Assembly (NCBI GenBank): GCA_031216915.1
Contig: CM062289.1
Coordinates: 61,002,241-61,066,240, forward strand
DNA: 64,000 bases
Direction of reading: 5' to 3'
Origin: Pictodentalium vernedei
Taxonomy: Eukaryota > Mollusca > Scaphopoda > Dentaliida > Dentaliidae
A program made the translations under genes and the position numbers. Below are positions 56,090-64,000 of this stretch, in pieces (positions within the stretch are counted from its first letter, which is position 1; every line of letters begins with the position of its first letter). The notes beneath the pieces are model-generated. The model did no database searches. It worked only from the letters and a program-made list of their open reading frames with translations, and was not told the origin of the DNA.

Positions 56090-57125
56090 CGCACGCAGAA
56101 TCGTCCGCTTGCAATTTTACCCATTTCGTTACCCATTTCGTCCGCCAACGCACCGAATCGTCCGCTAGCAATTTTGCCCAATTCGTCCGCTTGCAATTTT
56201 ACCCAATTCGCCCGCTAAGGGTTTGAATATCATAAAAAACATGGAAAATAAACTTGATGATATTTATTCTGTATGAAACGAAATAATGATATTTATTCAG
56301 TACATAAGATTCACAAGGTAATAACAGCACAGCACACCATAGCAAATATTGTTTAATGAATAATTGCAAAATTAAGATTATGTTACAGAACTTAATATAA
56401 CAAGTTTTGATGCGTTTCTTAATATAATTATAACAAGTTTTAATGCGTTTCTTAACATAATTAATTTCTGTAAAACATTTGCTATTAATTTTGCGATTAT
56501 TCATCTTAAAGCACGGTGGCACTCTTCCATGAATAACTGCAAAATTATAAGATTATGTTGCGAAACTTAATGTAACATAAGTTTTGATGCGTTTATTAAT
56601 ATAATTAATTCTTATAAAACATTCGCTAATAATTTTGAGATTATTCACTGTAAATCGCCGGTGGCGCTCTTCAATGAATAATTGCAAAATTATTAGATTA
56701 TGTTTCGGAACTAATATAACATACATATACTTTAAGAACTTTGGCTGTAAGAATATAATTATTATAGGTACATTTGCAATCCATTGAATACACAGTAATC
56801 GGAGCGGCGTTAAACAGTGTCGAAATTAATAAGACGGCTGAGTAGTTTATTTTGTTCGGACCTGTCTGTTTTCAGAATTCCGTATAAGTATATGAAATTT
56901 TAATGCAAGGAGGTACATTAAGATATATTACAATAGATAATATATAATACAGTATACAATGAAATTATTATATAAATAAATAAATAACAAGTGATTCAAA
57001 ATACGATACTTCAATACTTTCCCCCAGGCGGACAAGTTTCGGATGAGTTAGGTAAAATTGCAGCGGACGACTTGGGTAAAATTGCAGCGGACGATTTGGT
57101 TAGCGGTCGAAATGGGTGTAATTCG
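56090..57125. mobile_element. Fold-back element with subrepeat-array termini
   Basis: Left end: repeated (AAT)TCGTCCGCTTGCAATTTTAC-CCA units (about four, 56100-56215). Right end: the same in inverted orientation, GGTAAAATTGCAGCGGACGA twice plus decayed units (57020-57110). The paralogous repeat copy 2 has only about 90 bp in this place. The interior is AT-rich with a roughly 150-170 bp tandem repeat. No ORF. Exact ends and duplication not resolved. Confidence 0.65.
56357..56720. repeat. Imperfect tandem repeat inside the fold-back
   Basis: GAATAA(T/C)TGCAAAATTA starts at about 56358, 56531 and 56675. Each start is followed by GATTATGTT, and in the full units by GATGCGTTT and a GGTGGC(A/G)CTCTTC end. 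The first unit carries an extra 29-bp internal duplication (ATAACAAGTTTTAATGCG). Confidence 0.7.
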
Positions 57126-57584
57126 AAAAAAGTGATATCGACAGGTTGCATTCGGTCCCGTCAGAAATCAAAACACAGTAATAATGTGTTACTTTGTTTT
57201 TTGGTGTCATCTGTATTTCTGAACAGTGCTTTGTAGTTTCGAATACTCAAAAATGGAAAATAACCTTTTTGATATTTACCACCATTGAACATGGCTTGTC
57301 ATCTTTATTCGGGAACTGGAGAAACATTCGGCCTGTGGAAAACTCGGCCCAGGGAAGATTCGTCCAAAAGAAAAGCAGCATACACATCGGGATATTTTAG
57401 ATACGCTATACGCTACATATTCGTTTTGACTCCTAAAAAATAATTCTTAAAAAACTTATTAATATATTGCTCGATTTTTATTGAAAAAAAAATCAATATA
57501 TATCGTCGAGCAATTATCTCTGCAGTAAATTCACATTTGATGTGTTCTGTAATAATTAACGTCTCTCATCTGTGATAATGGTAT

Positions 57585-60500
57585 CCAGTCACTTCGGCCC
57601 CAAGTCATTTCGGCCTCTGGTCACTTCGGCCTCAAAGTCATCTCAGCACTAGTCACTTCGGCCCCACTCACGTCCTCACCTTAGACATTTTGGCACCATT
57701 TTGAGTGTAGAGATCTATAAAGATCACCGCATAGTTTATGTTTAGAAATAATGGGTAATTACCTTTATTAAGTAATGTTCAGTCATTTGTTTTTACAAAG
57801 TGTACAGAAAAGTTTTACATGACATTAAAAATTATCCATGTGTTCAATTTTACATACATTTGAGGTTCTATCTTTTTGAGTAAGAGAAATTTGTTTACTT
57901 TTGTGGCAGGTACAGGTAAAGGGGTTAATGTTATACTTTTAGTTTCAGCCAAGTCCCACAGACTCATGTAATTTATTGTACATTTTAGGTTTATGTGGAA
58001 CAATCAATGTGGGATTAAGTTGGTGTTCCCAGAGATTATTCCAATACATTTTCAGGTTTTAACTTCAAGCATAACTAAATGCTTGTTCCATTTACTGATA
58101 GCAGTTGATTAGGCCTTAACTGTGGAGAATGATGTCGAGTTTTATTTTAGGTCAATGGGGTCCAGAGTGTGCTTTGATTGTATATAATTTTGCTTCACTG
58201 GCAATGACACTGCATGCTTTTTCAGTTACTCTCACTGACCACTGCAGTGACATTTGTGTATTTTTAGCACTAAAACTTGTCCCAGGCAATCTGATTGGAT
58301 AATTGGTTTCCACTCAACTGTGTTTCACCTGCATTGAGCAGAATGTTAGGTGCAGGCTGGCATTCCATCAATCTTCCTTCTGAAAGCTGTGTTGTTTTGT
58401 AAATTCTTCGTATTTTATTATTTGTGAAATTACTAGTAAACAGATTGTATTGTTGATATTCTGATTCCTGACATTTCCTGTTCATAATGTGATTCTCAGG
58501 AGGAATAGGGATAATAATTTCTGGATTCCAGGTACAGTGACTTCCTTAGTTATCTTCATATTAATTCGGGTTTTTGTTGCTAAATTTTGCAAACTTGTTT
58601 GTTGCTCAGTCAGCCCAGTGTTTCACATTTGTGAAGCACTGGTCTGGTTGAGCTATCCACAATTCATTACGATACAGCAGTATTTTGGCTTAGTTGTGAT
58701 TGCTGTAGTGTGGAGTTTCCATTCCGTTAAAAGTTTGTATTTTGTAATTGTAAATTATTTTATAACAATTTGTTGCATTATTTAGTAATACGTTCGTCAG
58801 TTTGGCATAATGTGGAAATTATTTAGAACTCTTGTTATCCTCAGTGCAGTGTTGTCGAATGTGTTCTGCTGCGCATAACACATTGTCCAACACACAACTG
58901 CGGATGATAGGACCAATTTTATTATGCTTTGTACTATTCCGATATTTAGTACCGTATTTATTATGCAGGTTTTGGATCTGTGTACCCAAAGTGACTGCAC
59001 CATGGAAGTGCCATACACAGCTGGAAGGGAACTACCTTGTCACACTGATGGTATGCATTGTTAGCTAAATATATATTTATATAACTGTTTCCCCATGGGA
59101 ACCACAGGAAGTGAGGCTGTGCTTGTTTACTTTGGTAAACAAGCTCTGCTTTACTGGTAAAATAGGATATGGAAACCAGTGCCTGGGGTGGAAGTCCTCT
59201 AAATTGGCTAGGATGGGTATAAACGATTGGCTAGATTTTGGTTAATATCCATGTTGTGTTTACGGTTAGCCATTGCACATAAGTATGCGACCTTAACACT
59301 GATAACTAAAAATAACTGTAAACATACAGAGCTGTCTGGCTGCTAATTTAATATGGCAATTTCTAGTTGTATCATTTGGTAGATTGTGTACTTTTGTATT
59401 TATCAGCTCAGTATGTAAATCTTGAACTTAGCTGAATTGGATTTTAACTGTCGTAAATATATAAAGCTTTGCCAGCTTAAAGTAACATTGAGCACCAATC
59501 TGTAAAGAATTTGTTCGTAAACTCACGAAATGCTTCAAGGTTATGGCTGTTGATTCAACAGCCCAGGTGGTCACAGGATAACTTAGCCTGTGCTGTGGAT
59601 GCATGTATATGCAGCTCATACCGAGTTAGCGTAACATAGTGGATATTGTATCTGTATCTTTTGTATTTTATTTAAAGAAGTAATTCCCTGAAGCTTAGCT
59701 CTCAACTCTGTTGAATATATTTACATTGGCATATTGTTGGATGTATATTGGACAATGGTGCCAAGAGGCCATACATCGGTGCGCCCCACTGGAATGAGCT
59801 TATTGAGGTTGCTCCAGTGTGGCTCACCTGTCTATGCCCGTTGGTTGGCACCTGCTGTGGATTTCACAGCGCTACATCCTAGGAGCTTATCATCCGATGT
59901 GCCTCACTGGAATGAGCTCTTGGAGCTTGTCCCAGTGTGGCCCAACGGCTCATACCTCCTTCATCTGAGCTTGTGTATTTATTTATAGTATACACTCAGA
60001 GGAGCTCATCGGTTGCCATACCTCTGTGGAATAAGCTCTCAGCTTGTGAGCTCTTGGAGCTCAAGTGATTAGACAGTTTGTCTTCAACTATTTAAGACAG
60101 TGTTGATCTACTGACATGGCTGTCATAACTTTGTATTTATACTTGTGAATTTTGTTTTATTTATAGGGGTTCATGTTCATCTGCATGATAAACATTTCCT
60201 GATGTGATATTTTGACAATAAACTGAACCCATGTGAATATATATATAACCGTGTTGTCATCTCTACAAAAGAAGCAGGTTACACTTTGAAATTTCGCAAA
60301 GTATGCAGTCATCTCATTCATTCATGTTGTTATGCACAATTCCTAGTCACCTTCCAGTTCAGATTCAGAGGGTTTCCTTTTCTTTCTTTTTTTTTCTAAA
60401 ACAACCACCAAACTGCGATTTCGATACTACCATAAATATGCCCACGTTTTCTAAAACACAGAGCAGAATTCTTGTAGTTATGCGCTATTCCTAGTCACCT

Positions 60501-60925
60501 TCCAGTTCGAGGCCCGCGGGTTCTGACCCCAGAACCCCACTTCCAATGCGCACACTCAAACCAAATAGCATTACTGACCCTCTCTTCCGACTTTCGTGTA
60601 TTCATGAGCAAATAAAATTATTCAGATCACAGGGGATTTCAAATCCCACATCGTTCATATGCACCTTCGGCATGCTGAAACTTTTCATTCATTTATTCAT
60701 CATGAAAGAAAATCTACTAGGCATGAAGGAATACCAAATTTCATATGTATACCTGAATATCTATCTGAGGTATAAATTTTGAAATGCAATTAAATAGAAA
60801 AATGTTAAAATTCAAAAGATATTTAAAAATATTTATAGAGGCCAAAATGACTTGGTATATTGGGGCTGAACTGACTTGAGGCCGAAATGACTGGAGGCGA
60901 AATGACTTGGGGTCGGAGTGACTGG
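57585..60925. mobile_element. Candidate 3.3-kb element bounded by inverted GTCACTTCGGCC arrays
   Basis: Left: CCAGTCACTTCGGCCCC, AAGTCATTTCGGCCTC, GGTCACTTCGGCCTC and further variants to about 57690. Right: the complement, GAGGCCGAAATGACT, GGAGGCGAAATGACTTGG and GGTCGGAGTGACTGG, 60838-60925. The interior has no convincing ORF and contains a 122-bp repeat. Shape resembles non-autonomous DNA transposons with expandable terminal repeats; no target duplication found. Confidence 0.5.
59770..60065. repeat. About 122-bp repeat with a dyad motif
   Basis: CCCCACTGGAATGAGCTTAT (59782), GCCTCACTGGAATGAGCTCT (59901) and CCTCTGTGGAATAAGCTCTC (60022). The first two are followed by a partial complement (GAGCTTGTCCCAGTG) and the third by GAGCTTG-like text, forming hairpins. 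Confidence 0.65.
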
Positions 60926-61035
60926 GAATTCGTTGCATCCAAACTGTCCTCCAGCAGTTTGACCCAAACTGGAAACTAATCTAACCAAAACCATCCTCTG
61001 GTAATTTGCCCCAAACTGTCCTCCAGAATAGGAGT

Positions 61036-61356
61036 GCATGATTCTTTACTTTTTATTGGGGTTTAATGGCACTTCGACAGGCAGGATTTTCTCATGTTGG
61101 ATAGTTTTACAGGTGGGGGAAGCCAGAGAGAACCACCGAGCAATGACAAACAACTAATGTACAAACAGCACACAAGCTGGGTTAGCATTGGTTGAAGACA
61201 AGTGTACGATTGACATGCAGAACTTGGTACACAATGCCCACACGTGGGCAATGGAAATGAAGTGTCTTGCCCAAGGAAACAAAGTGGTTGCCGTTGGTGG
61301 GATTCGATGGAGGACCTTTCGGCTTGCAGCCTGCACCATCAACTACAGAGCCCAAT
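61036..61356 (-). mobile_element. tRNA-derived SINE, copy 2
   Basis: Minus strand: GGGCTCTGTAGTTGATGGTG (A-box like), GGTCCTCCATCGAATCCCAC (B box GGNNCGAATCC form), then CCTTGGGCAAGACACTTCAT and a tail including GGTGGTTCTCTCTGGCTTCC. The body and tail match the SINE at 22110-22468, although the tRNA heads differ. This suggests one core-bearing superfamily with exchanged heads. Confidence 0.7.
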
Positions 61357-61435
61357 TCTTTTTGATAAAATAGTAAAGAAGTAACAGAAGTTACAGAACA
61401 CAAATTGTTAATTTATTTTTTAATTTTCAACTTCA

Positions 61436-62374
61436 GTTTATTTTAAGGGCCTATATAAGTAATGGAATTTTGTTTATTTTGAAAATTATCACCTCTGATA
61501 TTCCTTCAATTCAAATTAAATATACACAAAATGTACATCAAAATGAAGGTTGGGATGTTTTGAACACGAAACACATGTGTGATCAACTCATAGAGTCGAC
61601 TGTAGGCACCACTGGTTCCTGGAAGTCTGCTGCCGCATTCGCACCAGAACTGATGATTTAATAATATTTCACGAAAACAACTTGTGACCAAATGTGCCTT
61701 ACATATCCAAGAACAAAGCTACGGGATAAAAATTCTTCAAAACACGGCGACAGAGCTGCATTGGGGAAAATTCCAAAGCCTTTGCTTTTGTTTACGTATG
61801 AGTAAACTTTCGATTTCCGGTCGACGTCATCGGACAGAAAAAGCATGTAAAAACAACGCCGTCTAAAATCAAATAATGAAAAAGATCGCCTTCATACAGT
61901 ATGCTGTTTTAGATAGAGATTGCACAGTTGCCATATTCAATGCAAGGTATCAAGATACCTGTTGAAATTTCCTAGAATTACTATTTTGTTTTTTGATGGA
62001 AATTCGTGGTAACGAGTGATCTGCGCATGTCTGTCGAGCATGGAAACCATCTTCAATAAAAAATGCAGACAGTGTTGTCCTTTTCCAAAATGCAGTTTGT
62101 TCTTGGATATATGAAGCACATTTGGCCACAAGTTGTTCAGATGAAATATTATTTTATTATCAGTTTTGGTGCGAATACGGTAGCAGACTTCCAGGAACCA
62201 GTGGTGCCTACAGTCGACTCTATGAGTTGATTACATATGTGTTTCGTGTTCTATACATCCCAACCTTCATTTTGATGTATAATTTGTGTATATTTAATCT
62301 GAATTTAAGGAAAATGAGAAGTGAGAATTTCAAAATAAACAAAATTCCATTACTTATATAGGCCCTTAAATAAA
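61436..62374. repeat. Large fold-back (about 285-bp arms, about 370-bp spacer)
   Basis: Left arm 61436-61722 and right arm 62091-62374 are inverted copies with about 85-90% identity by eye. Outer end TTTAAGGGCCTATATAAGTA and its complement; inside, ATGAAGGTTGGGATGT, CAACTCATAGAGTCGACTGT, CCACTGGTTCCTGGAAGTCT and CCAAGAACAAA. No coding content. Confidence 0.8.
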
Positions 62375-62481
62375 TAATTATTAAAAACAATTTGGGGGAA
62401 AACTTAACTATGCTGAAATAAAAATGATCAGGGTCTAAGAAGTGACACTAAAAAATTGAAATAATTGCATATCATAAGTTA

Positions 62482-63786
62482 TTAGGAACCCCAAGCGGGC
62501 AGTAGGCCCGAAAGGGGTTGCACATACCCAGTCAGATAAATGTTCCAGAACAGAATTCCCTATGCCGTCTGAGCTATTTTTTGAATTGGACAGTCAATTT
62601 AAGGGAAAAAATCATGTGACTTCCGGTGTCGAATTGCCCATTCAATTGCAATTGGCTTATCCCTCTCTGGGAATTTTTGGGCTGATATCACAATCAAACA
62701 AAATGTCAAATACGATCGTTTTCTGTTTCAACCATATTCGCATCTAAACTTTGTGTGAAATTTACATTTCTACACATCACTCGAATTCTGTCCTTCTAGA
62801 GGTTTGTCAATAAACTCTTCTGATAATCTCGTTATTTCAGATAGAAATCTCCTGATTTCGTTGCAACTTGACGGCGAATGATAAATTTAATCAAAAAACC
62901 GCAGATATCACTGATAATATAACTTATAATTGCTGTTATATTGGTGCGATTGTATACAGATGTATATGGACACGTTGCTCGTGAAGTATCAAAACGACAA
63001 AAACACAGTTTTAAAATTATCTAAATGTTAAGGTGTTGAAAAAGCAAGGAAAAGTTTGCTTGGAAAAAGTGATACTGTCATTACTGATGGGTTACTTTCG
63101 TTTCGGTCCCGTCAAAAATCAAAACAAAGTAATAATTTGTTACTTTTTTGGTATCATCTGTGTTTGTGAACATTGCTTCGTAGTTTCGAATTCTAAAAAT
63201 GGAAAATAATATTTTTAATTTTAGATATTTCACACCATCGTCATCTTTATTCGGGTACAGGAGGACGATTCGGTCTGGGGAAAACTCGGCCCAGGGAAGA
63301 TTCGTCAGACAGAAAAGCAAAACATACAGTACGTGGCGAGTGGGTTGTAACTAGACCACCCGTGGAGTGGAGTAATCACCCAAACTATAACTTTCAATTT
63401 TTTATACATCGGCTAAAAACACAAGCAATGTTTCAGCCAATGGACCTCCGGGTTTAACCCGTAGGTCCATTGACTGAAACTTTGCTTGTGCTTGTTATGC
63501 TTTGCAACATATTTGCAATTATTGCTTGTGTGGAATCTCCACTCTGTGGGTGATTTAGTGATAATACACTCTCCACGTACTGTATTTCTTCACAATTTGA
63601 CCTCTGAAATCTGATGTCAAAATAATGGTACTGTACCTGTTATGATATTTTCGATACGCTACGATATTCGTTTTTACTCCTAAAAAATAATTATTAAAAA
63701 ATATTAATATCGAGCAATTATCTCTGCAGTAATCCACATTTGATGTGTTCTATAATAATTAATGTCTCTCAATCTCATCTGTGAGA
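62482..63786. repeat. Dispersed repeat R, copy 2 (contains MITE copy B)
   Basis: Second copy of the repeat at 55522-57584, lacking the fold-back but carrying its own TA-flanked MITE at 63327-63582. Flanking text GAAAAGCAAAACA-TA and TA-TTTCTTC is the interrupted unit. Useful as a natural empty site for the fold-back. Confidence 0.8.
63327..63582. mobile_element. TA-flanked MITE, copy B
   Basis: 256 bp, ends CAGTACGTGGCGAGTGGG / CACTCTCCACGTACTG, TA at 63325-63326 and 63583-63584. Same central palindrome (ACCTCCGGGTTTAACCCGTAGGT) as copy A at 5020-5285. Roughly 80-85% similar by eye. Confidence 0.8.
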
Positions 63787-64000
63787 ACTGCATACACACT
63801 ATCCTTCAACAATTTGGCCCAAACCGGATGCTAATCTACGGTCACCCTTAACACTGCAGGTCGCCGCAGGTCCCTCTAAAATATGTTTTTTAAAAGTAAA
63901 ATATTACGAGTTCACTCCAGCGGAGGGCCACAAACCCTGTTTCCAAGTTCAACATCGGAAAGATAATAAAATCTGAAAAAGGTTTTGTTAATATGACTGA
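63787..64000. other. Right window edge, no recognised features
   Basis: Contains AATTTGGCCCAAACCGGATGC, reminiscent of 60950-61020 (TTTGACCCAAACTGG), but too short to classify. Confidence 0.3.

Larger units (their letters stand above)
55522..57584. repeat. Dispersed repeat R, copy 1 (contains an inserted fold-back)
   Basis: Shares long stretches with 62482-63786: AGGAACCCCAAGCGGG at the start, TTTTTTGAATTGGACAGT, CTTCCGGTGTCG, CATTCAATTGCAATTGGC, TTGGTGCGATTGTATACAGAT, TTCGGTCCCGTCA, ACTCGGCCCAGGGAAGATTC, TATTCGTTTT-x-ACTCCTAAA, GAGCAATTATCTCTGCAGTA. It is about 1.0 kb longer than copy 2 because of the element at about 56090-57125. Type of repeat unknown; no ORF. Confidence 0.8.

Overview
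This is a stretch of animal nuclear DNA. There are no bacterial-style operons, genes are split by GT-AG introns, and mobile elements dominate. The LINE ORFs, tRNA-derived SINEs and MITE types fit a lophotrochozoan, most likely a gastropod mollusc, but that placement is inference from repeat style, not proof.

Host gene: I find one convincing host gene, on the minus strand. It is a 12-TM organic-cation/anion transporter of the SLC22 family. Four coding exons splice in perfect phase: 52632-52348, 17918-17497, 8049-7819 and 5595-5461 (1073 nt, about 357 codons). The remaining C-terminal exons must lie beyond the left edge. Intron 1 is about 34.4 kb, intron 2 about 9.4 kb and intron 3 about 2.2 kb. 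Almost everything else in the window sits inside these introns or upstream of the gene.

Mobile elements, left to right. (i) 1-3.7 kb: the 5' half of an I-group LINE (copy 1) abuts the 3' end of an unrelated CR1/L2-like LINE. (ii) 5-7.2 kb: a TA-flanked MITE, a fold-back and a TAA-flanked MITE. (iii) 9-12.2 kb: a LINE with an L1-type ORF1, cut by a TTAA-flanked palindromic MITE, and a second copy of that MITE. (iv) 13.7-15.4 kb: a LINE tail and a 122-bp tandem array split by an hAT MITE. (v) 19.1-21.2 kb: an internally deleted LINE (copy 2). (vi) 23.3-31.0 kb: a Tc1 element split by a full-length 6.1-kb LINE (copy 3) with an 11-bp target-site duplication. (vii) 31.2-47.6 kb: five more LINE copies of the same family, joined head to interior. 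(viii) 48.5-55.5 kb: Tc1-like remnants, nested MITEs, the SLC22 first exon and a 367-bp tandem duplication. (ix) 55.5-64 kb: a paralogous repeat pair, two inverted-repeat elements whose termini are arrays of short subrepeats, a SINE and a long fold-back.

The dominant LINE family has ORF1 (RRM-like region plus three zinc knuckles), ORF2 (EEP endonuclease, RT with YVDD, RNase H, C-terminal Cys/His motif), a roughly 0.8-kb leader and a (TAAA)n-type tail. No copy here is intact. The most unusual signals are the serial 5'-end-to-interior LINE junctions with expanded C/G runs, the TTAA MITE with a 55-bp perfect palindrome whose core recurs in other repeats, and the 3.3-kb element bounded by inverted GTCACTTCGGCC arrays.
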